Part shown: one piece after another, positions 27,662 through 36,161 of the stretch
Layout: every line of letters starts with the position of its first letter
Position numbering within the stretch: position 1 is the first letter of the stretch
From: GCA-2687515 sp002687515
GTDB lineage: Bacteria > Pseudomonadota > Alphaproteobacteria > Rhodospirillales > UBA2165
Length of the DNA stretch: 64,000 bases
Reading direction: 5' to 3'
Assembly: GCA_030745835.1 (NCBI GenBank)
Contig: JASLNU010000139.1
Coordinates: 1 to 64,000, forward strand
The notes under the pieces: model-generated
The model's input: the letters and a program-made list of their open reading frames with translations, nothing else
What the model was told of the DNA's origin: nothing
Databases searched by the model: none
Position numbers and translations under genes: made by a program

Positions 27662-28117
27662 TCAAATCGAAAAATCGATATACTGGCGGCCCTCGCTTTC
27701 CACCCCTTCTTGATGAGCGCGGTTGCACAATTCGTCGACCGAGAGATCGTCCAGGCGTTCCATCAGCTCGTTCTGCAATTCTCCCCACAGCGGCCGGATA
27801 ACCGATTCGGCCAGTTCCGAACCATCCGCCGATTCCAGCGGATCGGACGCCGTCTCCAGGGCGCGCACGACGCGGATGATTTCGCCGACCGATACGCGCC
27901 GCCTTTCACGCGCCAAATTGTAACCGCCGCGCGGGCCGCGGACACCGACCAAAATGTCGGCGCGGACCAGGCGTTGCAGCACCTGTTCCAGATAGCGGCG
28001 CGGAATACCCTGGCGGCGGGTTATTTCCTTGCTTTGCACCGGTTGGCCACCGGAATGATAGGCGATATCGACGACCGCCTCGATGGCAAATAGAACTTTT
28101 CTTGAAAGTTTGAACAT
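27662..28117 (-). CDS. Rrf2-family transcriptional regulator (CymR-like)
   Basis: A 151-residue winged-helix protein with the Rrf2 start MFKLSRKVLFAIEAVVDIAY, the recognition region IPRRYLEQVLQRLVRADIL and the wing GPRGGYNLAR. The three clustered cysteines that bind iron-sulfur in IscR and NsrR are missing; only one cysteine occurs, near residue 132. Together with the adjacent cysK, this favours a CymR-like cysteine-metabolism repressor over an iron-sulfur sensor. It lies five bases after dut, so it is probably transcribed from the ubiE-ubiB-coaBC-dut side. Confidence 0.85.
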   Translation of the reverse strand: MFKLSRKVLFAIEAVVDIAYHSGGQPVQSKEITRRQGIPRRYLEQVLQRLVRADILVGVRGPRGGYNLARERRRVSVGEIIRVVRALETASDPLESADGSELAESVIRPLWGELQNELMERLDDLSVDELCNRAHQEGVESEGRQYIDFSI

Positions 28118-28122
28118 GGTTT

Positions 28123-28590
28123 TTACCCGGCGTCCTTGGCGGCAACTCCAGTCGAGCCGAAACCGCCGCTGCCGCGTTCGGTGCCGGACAATTCATCTGT
28201 TTCTTCCCAGACAACGCGGCTGATCGGCGCAACCACCAGTTGGGCGATGCGCATGCCGCGTTCGACGCGGAACGGCTGGTTGCCGTGATTGATCATGATG
28301 GCGCCGATTTCACCGCGATAATCGGCATCGATGGTGCCCGGCGCGTTGACCAGCGTTATCCCGTGCCGGGCCGCCAAACCGGACCTCGGCCGCACCTGCG
28401 CCTCATAACCCCGGGGCAGCGCAATGGCGAAGCCGGTGGGGATGATTTTACGCTCGCCCGGCTGTAATTCGACCGCCGCATCGACCGCCGCCATCAGATC
28501 GACGCCCGCCGATAATGGCGTCGCGGCCTCCGGCAGCGGCAATTCGCGCGCATGCGCAAGGCGCTGTATGCCGACGCCAATTCCGCTCAT
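28123..28590 (-). CDS. dut: dUTP diphosphatase
   Basis: Dut hydrolyses dUTP to dUMP and pyrophosphate, keeping uracil out of DNA and supplying the thymidylate precursor. The 155-residue trimeric-type protein shows the five motifs: SAGVDLMA, RPRSGLA, NAPGTIDADYRGEI, GMRIAQLV and RGSGGFGSTG. Its start ATG overlaps the coaBC stop (ATGA), indicating translational coupling. The coaBC-dut pair is common in proteobacteria. Confidence 0.96.
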   Translation of the reverse strand: MSGIGVGIQRLAHARELPLPEAATPLSAGVDLMAAVDAAVELQPGERKIIPTGFAIALPRGYEAQVRPRSGLAARHGITLVNAPGTIDADYRGEIGAIMINHGNQPFRVERGMRIAQLVVAPISRVVWEETDELSGTERGSGGFGSTGVAAKDAG

Positions 28591-29804
28591 CGGCCTTGGC
28601 CTCCGAGGTGAAGGGCAATGCGTTCCGCCAAGCGCCGGCCGACCTCATCCTTGGTCAGCGTCGGCCAATCCTCGACGCCGGCCTCGTCGATCAGATGCAC
28701 CGTGTTGGTGTCGCCACCGAAGGTGCCGGATTCGGGGCTTACGTCATTGGCGATGATCCAATCGCAGCCCTTGGCATCACGCTTGCCGATGGCATGGTCG
28801 ATGATGTTTTGTGTTTCCGCCGCAAAGCCGACCACAAGCCGGGGCCGGCTTGTGGACGGTTTACTGAGGGTGGCCAGGATATCGGGGTTTTCGATCAGTT
28901 GAATAACCGCTGCCTTGCCGTTTTTCTTGAGCTTTTGGCGAGGCTGGTCCTGGACCCGCCAATCGGCGACGGCGGCCGCGCAGACCACGATATCGGCGGG
29001 TAATTCGGCTTCGCAGGCCTCCAGCATCTGCAGCGCCGAGGCGACATGGCGCACCAATACGCCGGCCGGGTCCGGAAGCTGGGTCGGCCCGCTGATAAGG
29101 ACGGTATCGGCGCCCTCGGCGGCCAGGGCGCGGGCGATGGCATGGCCTTGGCGCCCCGATGAATGGTTTGCCAGATAGCGCACCGGGTCGATCGCCTCGT
29201 GGGTGGGTCCGCTGGTGACAACGGCGCGTTTTCCGGCAAGCCGGCCACCCGGCGCGCCGGCGCTTTCCAAGGTTTTTGCGACCGCTTGGGCAATCGCTTC
29301 CGGTTCGGCCATGCGGCCTAACCCAAATTCGCCGCACGCCATTTCGCCCTCGACCGGTCCGATAAACCCGATGCCCCGGGATTTCAGATCGCGGATATTT
29401 TCCCGGGTCGCCGGGTGTTCCCACATGCGCACGTTCATCGCCGGCGCCGCCAACACCGGTTTGTCGGTGGCGAGGAGGGCCGTCGAGGCCAAGTCGTCGG
29501 CAAGGCCGGCGCGCATTTTCGCCAATAGGTTCGCCGTCGCCGGCGCCACCAAGAGCAAATCGGCATCCCGGGAAAGTTCGATATGTCCCATTTCGTTTTC
29601 ATCGGTCAGCGAAAACAAATCCTGATAAACCTTGTCGCCCGAAAGCGCGGCCAGGGACAATGGCGTGACAAACTGCGCGCCGCCCTCGGTCAGGACACAG
29701 CGAACCGAAATTTCGCGCCCCCGCAGCAGGCGGATCAGTTCCAGGCATTTATATGCCGCGATGCCCCCTGAAACGATCAGGAGAACGCGTTTAACATCAC
29801 CCAT
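28587..29804 (-). CDS. coaBC: Bifunctional phosphopantothenoylcysteine decarboxylase/phosphopantothenate-cysteine ligase
   Basis: CoaBC catalyses two steps of coenzyme A synthesis. The N-terminal flavoprotein decarboxylase (about 1-190) has APATANLLAK, PAMNVRMWEHPAT and the cysteine in ACGEFGLGRMAE. The C-terminal ligase (about 190-405) has SGPTHEAIDPVR and KKNGKAAVIQLIENPDIL. Length is normal. ATG 29804 (MGDVKRVLLIVSGGIAAYK) is preferred over an in-frame GTG at 29816. An 87-base AT-rich gap separates it from ubiB, so it may have its own promoter. Confidence 0.95.
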   Translation of the reverse strand: MGDVKRVLLIVSGGIAAYKCLELIRLLRGREISVRCVLTEGGAQFVTPLSLAALSGDKVYQDLFSLTDENEMGHIELSRDADLLLVAPATANLLAKMRAGLADDLASTALLATDKPVLAAPAMNVRMWEHPATRENIRDLKSRGIGFIGPVEGEMACGEFGLGRMAEPEAIAQAVAKTLESAGAPGGRLAGKRAVVTSGPTHEAIDPVRYLANHSSGRQGHAIARALAAEGADTVLISGPTQLPDPAGVLVRHVASALQMLEACEAELPADIVVCAAAVADWRVQDQPRQKLKKNGKAAVIQLIENPDILATLSKPSTSRPRLVVGFAAETQNIIDHAIGKRDAKGCDWIIANDVSPESGTFGGDTNTVHLIDEAGVEDWPTLTKDEVGRRLAERIALHLGGQGR

Positions 29805-29903
29805 CGGGATTACCACATAAAATACGCATCAAGAATGTAATTAATGTATCCTTTCCTTGCCGAGTTAGCAAGTTTGGAAAATTCTTTATTATTCAATGGG
29901 TTG

Positions 29904-31451
29904 TTAGATAAAAATCAAGATGAGTAAAAGTATCGCGATGATCAGCAAATAACCGCGAGAGGTGAATCTCTGACCCCGTTGCTCGCCGCCCATCATATTG
30001 CGAACCGAATTGGGATCGAATTTTATCCCGCTGCCGGCGATTGCCGAGGCGCTTTTTTCGATATCGGCGACCACCCGAGGCAATCGGCGCAGTCCCTCCG
30101 CGACCTCGTTTACGGCCTCGGCGATTTGCGCTTCGGGTCCCATATTCTCGGCCATCCAGTCTTCGATCAGGGGCTGGGCCAGGAACCACATATTGGCCTC
30201 CGGGCAGATCTTGCGGCCGACGCCCTCGGCAACCAGCATGGTTTTCTGCAAAAGCAAAAGTTGCGGCTGGGTTTCCATTTCGAAGGTTTCAGTAACCTGA
30301 AATAATTGCGCAAGCAGCCGGGCGATGGAAATTTCGTTCTGCGGCCTGTCGAGGATGGGCTCGGCGATCAAGCGGCAGGCCTGGGCGAAGGCCTCGACCG
30401 ATTTATCGGCTGGAACGTACCCTGCCTCGAAATGAATTTCGGCGACGCGGCGATAGTCGCGGGTCAGGAAATTCATCAGCATTTCGCCGAGATAGCGGCG
30501 CGTCGGCTTGTCGAGGCGGCCCATGATACCGAAATCGACGGCAATGATTTCGCCGCCGGCGCCGACAAAAAGATTGCCGGGATGCTGGTCGGCATGGAAG
30601 TAGCCGTCCCGGAACACTTGTTTGAAAAGGGCCGCCGCCGACTTCTTCAGGATATCGTCTGGATTGAAGCCGGCTTCGATCAGGGCGCGGCGCTCATCAA
30701 TGGGAATGCCGTCGACGCGTTCCAGGGTCAAAACACGCCGTGCGGTGCGGCTCCAATCGACGGCGGGCACGTGAAAACCGGGATCATCGGTAAAATTTTC
30801 CGCCAGTTCCTCCGCCGCCGCGGCCTCCAGGCGGAGGTCCATTTCGATGCGCACGGTTTCCTCGAAGGTGCGGATAATTTCCAGCGGTTTGAGCCGTCTC
30901 AGTTCTGGCCGTGTCCGCTCAAGCAGGCCAGCCAGCCACCGGAATAGCTCAAAATCGCGGCTGAATGCCTGTTCGATGCCGGGGCGCAGCACCTTGACCG
31001 CCACCTCATCGCCGCCGCTGGTTCGCGCCAGATGCACCTGGGCGATGGAGGCGGCGGCGAGCGGCGTTTCCTCGATCGATTGGAAAAGACTGTCGGTATC
31101 GGCATCCAGTTCACGGGCGATGGTGGCGCGCGCTTCGCCGCCGCTAAAGGGCGGCAGGTTATCCTGAAGTTCGGACAGATCGGCGGCCACTTCTTCGCCC
31201 AACAGGTCCGAACGTGTCGATAAAGCCTGACCCAGTTTGATGAAGCTGGGGCCGAGCTCCTGCAGGGCGCTGGCCAGGCGCTCGCCGCGCCGTCCCGCCG
31301 TATCCTTACGCGCCAGAAATTTGGCGGCGCCGACCAGGCCGGGGGCCACCCCGGCCATTTCCAGCGGGAACAGGGCATCGTATCTGGCAAGGGTGCGCGC
31401 GATCCGAAACAGGCGGACAATGTATCTGGTCGAATTAATCATGGCTGACAT
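29904..31451 (-). CDS. ubiB: Ubiquinone biosynthesis protein UbiB
   Basis: UbiB is a membrane-bound ABC1/ADCK-type atypical kinase needed for ubiquinone synthesis. The 515-residue protein has the KxGQ motif (FIKLGQALSTR near 71-81), the lysine in DEVAVKVLRPG, the catalytic-loop pattern FHADQHPGNLF and the DFG-like VDFGIMGRL. The C-terminus is a hydrophobic anchor (YLLIIAILLLILIFI). It starts within about ten bases of the ubiE stop (ATG 31451 or 31442), so the two are coupled. Confidence 0.94.
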   Translation of the reverse strand: MSAMINSTRYIVRLFRIARTLARYDALFPLEMAGVAPGLVGAAKFLARKDTAGRRGERLASALQELGPSFIKLGQALSTRSDLLGEEVAADLSELQDNLPPFSGGEARATIARELDADTDSLFQSIEETPLAAASIAQVHLARTSGGDEVAVKVLRPGIEQAFSRDFELFRWLAGLLERTRPELRRLKPLEIIRTFEETVRIEMDLRLEAAAAEELAENFTDDPGFHVPAVDWSRTARRVLTLERVDGIPIDERRALIEAGFNPDDILKKSAAALFKQVFRDGYFHADQHPGNLFVGAGGEIIAVDFGIMGRLDKPTRRYLGEMLMNFLTRDYRRVAEIHFEAGYVPADKSVEAFAQACRLIAEPILDRPQNEISIARLLAQLFQVTETFEMETQPQLLLLQKTMLVAEGVGRKICPEANMWFLAQPLIEDWMAENMGPEAQIAEAVNEVAEGLRRLPRVVADIEKSASAIAGSGIKFDPNSVRNMMGGEQRGQRFTSRGYLLIIAILLLILIFI

Positions 31452-31457
31452 TGACAA

Positions 31458-32234
31458 CTAGACGCGCCGCGCCCAATGGATGGCGGCGATACCGCCGCTT
31501 AGATTCTGATATTTTGCCCCTTGCAGGCCCGCCGTTTCGATCATTGCCGCAAACGCCTTTTGATCGGGAAAACGGCGGATACTTTCGGCGAGATAAAGAT
31601 AGGCGTCGCGGTCGCGCGCAACCGCCTCGCCGAGCCAAGGCAGCACGCTGAACGAATATCGGTCGTAAATGGCGCCGAGGGCCGGAACCGCGACATGACT
31701 GAATTCCAGGCAAAAAAACCTGCCACCCGGGCGCAGCACGCGCCGCGCTTCCAAGAGCGCGTCGCTTAAGCGCGCAACATTGCGGAGGCAAAAAGCGGTT
31801 ACATACACGTCGGCCGAAGAATCGGAAAAAGGCAGCATTTCGGCGTTTCCGCAGACCCAGTCCGGCCCCCGCACCAGGCCGCGGTCGAGGCCGCGTCCGC
31901 GGCCGGTTTCAAGCATTTCCGTATTAATGTCGCAAATACTGACATGCGCGGCGCCCGCCGCCATCAGGCGAAAGGCGATATCGCCGGTCCCGCCGCCGAT
32001 ATCTACGATGCGATCCCGGGCGGCCGGTTTCAGCCGGCGCACCAATTCGGCTTTCCACAAGCGGTGCACGCCCATGCTCATCAGGTCGTTCATCAGATCG
32101 TAGCGGACCGCCACGCTATCGAAGACGCCGCGCACCAGACGCGTTTTTTCGTCCGGTGCGACATTGCGCCGGCCGAAATGGGCCGCTGGCGTCCGGCCGT
32201 TATCGCCAGCGCTCGAAGATGGGTCCTCGGACAT
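31458..32234 (-). CDS. ubiE: Ubiquinone/menaquinone C-methyltransferase UbiE
   Basis: UbiE C-methylates the benzoquinol ring in ubiquinone synthesis with S-adenosylmethionine. The 258-residue product has VRGVFDSVAVRYDLMNDLMS, the SAM motif VDIGGGTGDIAFRLM, and the family signature RVLRPGGRFFCLEFS. It ends in SGGIAAIHWARRV, typical of UbiE. ATG 32234 (MSEDPSSSAG) is the likely start. It heads the ubiE-ubiB unit and is divergent from mutM across 45 bases, which must hold both promoters. Confidence 0.95.
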   Translation of the reverse strand: MSEDPSSSAGDNGRTPAAHFGRRNVAPDEKTRLVRGVFDSVAVRYDLMNDLMSMGVHRLWKAELVRRLKPAARDRIVDIGGGTGDIAFRLMAAGAAHVSICDINTEMLETGRGRGLDRGLVRGPDWVCGNAEMLPFSDSSADVYVTAFCLRNVARLSDALLEARRVLRPGGRFFCLEFSHVAVPALGAIYDRYSFSVLPWLGEAVARDRDAYLYLAESIRRFPDQKAFAAMIETAGLQGAKYQNLSGGIAAIHWARRV

Positions 32235-32279
32235 GGCTGGACCATAGCCGAAGACTTCCAAAACCGCTACTTTGTTGCC

Positions 32280-33122
32280 ATGCCCGAACTGCCCGAGGTC
32301 GAAACCGTGCGCCGTGGCTTGGCGCCGGTACTGGAAAACGCCACGCTTACCGAGGTGCAGGTGCGCACCGCCAAGTTGCGTTGGCCGGTGCCCAAGGATT
32401 TGGCCAAAAGCCTGGTCGGAGACCGCGTGCTCGGTTTACGCCGGCGCGCCAAATACCTGCTGATGGAAATGACCGGCGGCGGTGTGGCCATAATTCATCT
32501 CGGCATGACCGGGCATATGACGATTTGGCGGGAAACGCCGCCGCCGCCGGGCCGGCACGATCATATGGATTTGCTGACCGATGCCGGCGTCTGCGTCCGT
32601 TTTACCGATTCACGCCGTTTCGGCGCCTTGCTTTTGGACCATCGGGACACCATTACCGAGAACAAATTGTTGCGCAATCTGGGTCCCGATCCGCTTTCCA
32701 ACCGCTTCGACGGGCAAGAATTGGCGCGCCGGCTCAAGGGCCGCGCCAGTCCGATCAAGGCTGCCCTGATGGATCAGCGCATCGTCGCCGGGCTCGGCAA
32801 TATTTATGTCTCTGAAAGCTTGTTTCGTTCCGGCATTTCGCCGAAGCGGAAATCGGGGACGGTGCAAGGCGGGCGTGCCGAAAAATTGGCGGTTGCGATT
32901 CGCGGTGTCCTTGCCGACGCCATCGCCGCCGGCGGAACCAGTTTGCGCGATCATGTTTCACCCGACGGCGCAATGGGCTATTTTCAGCATCAATTCAGTG
33001 TCTATGGACGCGAGGGGAAAGCATGTCCCGGATGTGTGTGCGATGTCGAAAAAACCGGCGGTATCCGGAGATTGGTGCAAGCCGGCCGGTCGACGTTCTA
33101 TTGCACGCGGCGCCAGAGATAG
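32280..33122 (+). CDS. mutM: Formamidopyrimidine-DNA glycosylase with atypical zinc finger
   Basis: MutM removes 8-oxoguanine and formamidopyrimidines. The N-terminal proline nucleophile and glutamate are intact (MPELPEVETVRRGL), as are the lysine loop (RRAKYLLM) and the H2TH segment (KAALMDQRIVAGLGNIYVSESL). Length is 280 residues. The C-terminal zinc finger is unusual: CPGC-V-C is followed by GRSTFYCTRRQR, where most family members have a second Cys (YCxxCQ). So one of four zinc ligands appears to be Arg, possibly compensated by the extra Cys in CPGCVC. The small secreted-protein gene follows after five bases. Confidence 0.93.
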   Translation: MPELPEVETVRRGLAPVLENATLTEVQVRTAKLRWPVPKDLAKSLVGDRVLGLRRRAKYLLMEMTGGGVAIIHLGMTGHMTIWRETPPPPGRHDHMDLLTDAGVCVRFTDSRRFGALLLDHRDTITENKLLRNLGPDPLSNRFDGQELARRLKGRASPIKAALMDQRIVAGLGNIYVSESLFRSGISPKRKSGTVQGGRAEKLAVAIRGVLADAIAAGGTSLRDHVSPDGAMGYFQHQFSVYGREGKACPGCVCDVEKTGGIRRLVQAGRSTFYCTRRQR

Positions 33123-33127
33123 GGGCC

Positions 33128-33535
33128 ATGAACTTTGTGCGCCGGGTAACCGGCGCTGGGAATTTTCTGCGCCGCCTCGCCGGCGCCGTGGTCTTGGCGA
33201 CAGTCTTGGCGGCCGCCCCGCCAGCGGCGGCCCAGTTCGTTCCCGGCATCGCCGATTTGCCGATGATGGACGGCCTTGGCGGCGATAGCGAAGGGCCGGT
33301 GGTGTTCGATACCCCGCACGGGCGCATCGTCGTCGCAACCGCGTCCGGCGGCTTGGATAAAAAGTCGGTGCATGCATTTTATGCCGCGACGCTTCCGCAA
33401 TTGGGCTGGCAGAGACTATCGGAAGGTAATTTCCGCCGCGAAGATGAAAGCCTGAAGCTGGTGATATCGGCGCTGCCCGGCGGACGGATCAGGGTGCGCT
33501 TCAGGCTGGCGCCGGTGCCCGCCCGGGCGCCTTGA
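33128..33535 (+). CDS. Small secreted protein of unknown function
   Basis: A 135-residue protein with a signal peptide (basic start, LAGAVVLATVLAAAPPAAAQ, cleavage probably after AAAQ). The mature part has SEGPVVFDTPHGRIVVATA and KKSVHAFYAATLPQLGWQRL, followed by a basic strand-rich C-terminus. The pattern of a helix ending in LPQLGW and then strands resembles periplasmic proteins that sit beside mutM in alphaproteobacteria. I cannot name a function. ATG 33128 lies five bases after mutM; the open frame further upstream is inside mutM. Confidence 0.75.
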   Translation: MNFVRRVTGAGNFLRRLAGAVVLATVLAAAPPAAAQFVPGIADLPMMDGLGGDSEGPVVFDTPHGRIVVATASGGLDKKSVHAFYAATLPQLGWQRLSEGNFRREDESLKLVISALPGGRIRVRFRLAPVPARAP

Positions 33536-33587
33536 AGCCGTTGCCCGGGAACGCTTATTCTGCACGCCTGCCGTTCGTTTCCGGGGG

Positions 33588-33616
33588 TTGACGCGCCCCT
33601 GGCCCCCTTATATAAC
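33588..33616 (+). promoter_or_regulatory. Promoter of rpsT
   Basis: TTGACG (33588-33593) and TATAAC (33611-33616) are 17 bases apart, matching a strong vegetative promoter. They lie about 37 bases before the rpsT start codon. Confidence 0.7.
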
Positions 33617-33652
33617 CCCGGCCTTCAAACCCTGTGACTTGGAAGAGAATTA

Positions 33653-33919
33653 ATGGCCAATATCCGGTCGGCAAAGAAACGCATCCGGCGTACGGCGCGT
33701 CAGGCCTTCGTCAATCGAGACCGTGTCGGCGCGGTGCGGACTTCGATCAAGAAGGTCGAGCAAGCCATCCAAAGCGGTGATGCGGCGGCGGCCAAGGACG
33801 CCTTCAAGAATGCCCAGCCCGAGATCATGCGCGGCGCGCAAAAAGGGGTCATGCACCACAACAAGGCGTCGCGGACCTTGTCGCGCCTGTCGGCTCGGAT
33901 CAAGGCGCTCGAAGCCTGA
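33653..33919 (+). CDS. rpsT: 30S ribosomal protein S20
   Basis: S20 binds the 5' domain of 16S rRNA. The 88-residue, lysine- and arginine-rich helical protein starts MANIRSAKKRIRRTARQAFV and ends VMHHNKASRTLSRLSARIKAL, as in the family. GGAAGAG precedes the ATG. It has its own promoter and terminator, so it is a single-gene unit. The order mutM-rpsT-dnaA is common in alphaproteobacteria. Confidence 0.97.
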   Translation: MANIRSAKKRIRRTARQAFVNRDRVGAVRTSIKKVEQAIQSGDAAAAKDAFKNAQPEIMRGAQKGVMHHNKASRTLSRLSARIKALEA

Positions 33920-33945
33920 TCCGGTCCACCTTCGAACATGCAACA

Positions 33946-33972
33946 GCCGCATTCTGGGAATGCGGCTTTTTT
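33946..33972 (+). terminator. Intrinsic terminator of rpsT
   Basis: GCCGCATTC (33946-33954) pairs perfectly with GAATGCGGC (33958-33966) around a TGG loop and is followed by six T. It lies 27 bases after the rpsT stop. Confidence 0.92.
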
Positions 33973-34475
33973 GATGGGCGCGCGTGCCAGGCTCCGCGTT
34001 GGACACATTTTTGGTCGCAGGATTCTAAATTAGCGAACCTGTCAAGGACATTATTTTGCACGTTCTCTTTTCGGTCCTATTGAATCAAAATGTATTGGCG
34101 AGTAGATTTGCATTGTCGCGCGGTAATGAAAATCCAAAGATTTCGAACAGCGCATGACTTGCAAAATATTCGTCGGAAGCTTCTAGGGTTGGGTAATTTC
34201 AGTAAAAAATTGAATATCTAAGTATTAAACGAGGGATACTTGGAATTATAAAAGAATTCCCAATAAAAATCTAAATACCAATAAGGCTTCGGCCGGAGCG
34301 TTTCATCCGGCTTGTGGGTGAAAATATTCGCTCATGTCTGGGACTACTCCGGGGGGGCAGATGTCTTCTAATTGTTTGCCTCTGAAAATTTGTTCGGGAT
34401 GCCAGATATCGGTTCGGCGGACCATATTTTCGGTTCTAGCGTCCAGGCGGGTAATTATTGATGGCTGGCATTTGA
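33973..34475. other. AT-rich region between rpsT and dnaA
   Basis: About 500 bases without a gene, clearly richer in A and T than its surroundings, especially 34080-34280. It contains the palindrome GGAATT-ATAAAAG-AATTCC (34242-34260), a hairpin GCCGGA/TCCGGC (34292-34297 with 34306-34311), and a G7 run near 34351. It must hold the dnaA promoter. I found no perfect DnaA box (TTATNCACA) on either strand; the nearest is TGTGGGTGA at 34313. A replication origin is possible by position but not supported by boxes. Confidence 0.5.
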
Positions 34476-35891
34476 ATGAACACGGGACGCGATAATCAGC
34501 AACTTCAAACGGAATGGTACCGGGTCTCGAGCCGGCTCAAGGCCGAAATCGGCGACACCGCCTTCGAGAACTGGGTGAAACCGATGTCGGTTTCCGGAAT
34601 GGAAGGCAGCGAAGTGCGCTTGAGCGTGCCCAGCCGCTTTATGCGTGATTGGGTTGAAGCCAATTACCTCGATCGGTTGAAGGAGCTTTGGGCCGGCGAA
34701 AATGCGGGCGTGCATTCGATCGAGGTGCGGATTCTGCCGAAATCAAAAGCGGTGGCCAGGGACGCGGCCGAAGGAAATGAAATCGAGGCGCGCGGCGCCG
34801 AGGCCGATGGCGCATCCAGTGGCGCGGCCAATGGTCCACAGGCGAAAGGCTGGTCCGTGGGCAGCGACATTTCGGCGCCCCTCGACCCGCACTTTAATTT
34901 CAGCAAGTTTGTCGTCGGCAAGCCCAATGAATTTGCCTATGCCGCCGCGCGCCGCGTCGCCGAGGCGCAATCGGTGCCGTTCAATCCATTGTTCCTTTAC
35001 GGCGGCGTCGGTCTCGGCAAGACCCATCTCATGCACGCCATCGCCTGGGAAATTCAGCAGCGCGATCCGGCGCGCACCGTCATGTACCTGTCGGCGGAAA
35101 AATTCATGTACCGGTTTGTACGCGCGTTGCGCGAACAAAACACCGTCGATTTCAAGGATCAATTCCGTTCGGTCGATGTATTGATGATCGACGATGTCCA
35201 GTTTATTGGTGGGCGCGATGCGACCCAGGAAGAATTTTTCCATACCTTCAACGCGCTTGTCGATCAGGGACGCCAGATCATTTTGTCGGCGGACAAATCG
35301 CCCTCGGATCTGGAAGGCGTCGAGGATCGGCTGAAATCGCGCCTCAATTGCGGCCTGGTTGCCGATATTCATGCCACCACCTACGAGCTTCGTCTCGCCA
35401 TTCTCGAATCCAAGGCCGAGCAGATGCAAATCGATGCGCCGCGCAAGGTGCTTGAATTTCTGGCCCATAAGATCACCGCCAACGTCCGGGAATTGGAAGG
35501 CGCGCTCAACCGGGTGGCCGCCCACACCCAGCTAATCGGCCGTGAATTGACGCTGGAAACCACCCAGGAAGTGCTGCACGACCTGTTGCGCGCCAATGAC
35601 CGGCGCGTCACCATCGAGGAAATTCAAAAGCGGGTTGCCGAACATTTCAACATTCGCGTATCGGACATGCATTCGGCGCGCCGCGCCCGCTCGGTGGCCC
35701 GTCCGCGTCAAGTCGCCATGTATCTGGCCAAGCAACTGACATCCCGCTCGCTGCCGGAAATTGGCCGCAAATTCGGCGGCCGCGACCACACCACGGTCAT
35801 GCATGCGGTTAAAAAGGTGGACGAATTGCGTGACCACGATTCCACCTTTGCCGAAGATGTCGAACTCCTGCGCCGCATGCTTGAAGGTTAG
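34476..35891 (+). CDS. dnaA: Chromosomal replication initiator DnaA
   Basis: DnaA binds origin boxes and opens the replication origin. The 471 residues show domain I (about 1-85, TEWYRVSSRLKAEIGDTAFE), a variable linker (90-130), the AAA+ domain (Walker A GGVGLGKTHLMHA, Walker B VLMIDDVQFIGG) and the C-terminal DNA-binding domain with GGRDHTTVMHAVKKV. Length is typical for alphaproteobacteria. The start ATG has no strong ribosome site; an ATG at 34461 is out of frame. dnaN, recF and gyrB follow in the ancestral order. Confidence 0.97.
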   Translation: MNTGRDNQQLQTEWYRVSSRLKAEIGDTAFENWVKPMSVSGMEGSEVRLSVPSRFMRDWVEANYLDRLKELWAGENAGVHSIEVRILPKSKAVARDAAEGNEIEARGAEADGASSGAANGPQAKGWSVGSDISAPLDPHFNFSKFVVGKPNEFAYAAARRVAEAQSVPFNPLFLYGGVGLGKTHLMHAIAWEIQQRDPARTVMYLSAEKFMYRFVRALREQNTVDFKDQFRSVDVLMIDDVQFIGGRDATQEEFFHTFNALVDQGRQIILSADKSPSDLEGVEDRLKSRLNCGLVADIHATTYELRLAILESKAEQMQIDAPRKVLEFLAHKITANVRELEGALNRVAAHTQLIGRELTLETTQEVLHDLLRANDRRVTIEEIQKRVAEHFNIRVSDMHSARRARSVARPRQVAMYLAKQLTSRSLPEIGRKFGGRDHTTVMHAVKKVDELRDHDSTFAEDVELLRRMLEG

Positions 35892-36161
35892 GTTGCCCCC
35901 TCCAATCCTTGTTCGCCCGGGGTTTGCCTCCGGTTCCATTGAATTTACCGTTTGTGCGTTGGCCCGGTGCGAAAAGGCTTCGGATTTCAATCGTATTTGC
36001 TATAATAACGGGCGAATCGATCCGATCCGTCCGGGGCGCATCTTGACGCTGCGGTCGGGTGGGATCTGGTAAGAACAATTTAGGAACTGTTTTTCACGGC
36101 AATTGCCCTTTTTGCCGTGTTTGGACCCGCCACATTTGACGATAGGGAACGACGAAAACCC

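Noticed and set aside
31944..33122. Long version of MutM starting at 31944
   Set aside because: MutM needs its N-terminal Pro directly after the start Met; MPELPEVE at 32280 is the true N-terminus.
33973..34475. Firm call of a replication origin
   Set aside because: No DnaA boxes meeting the consensus were found, and skew cannot be computed here.
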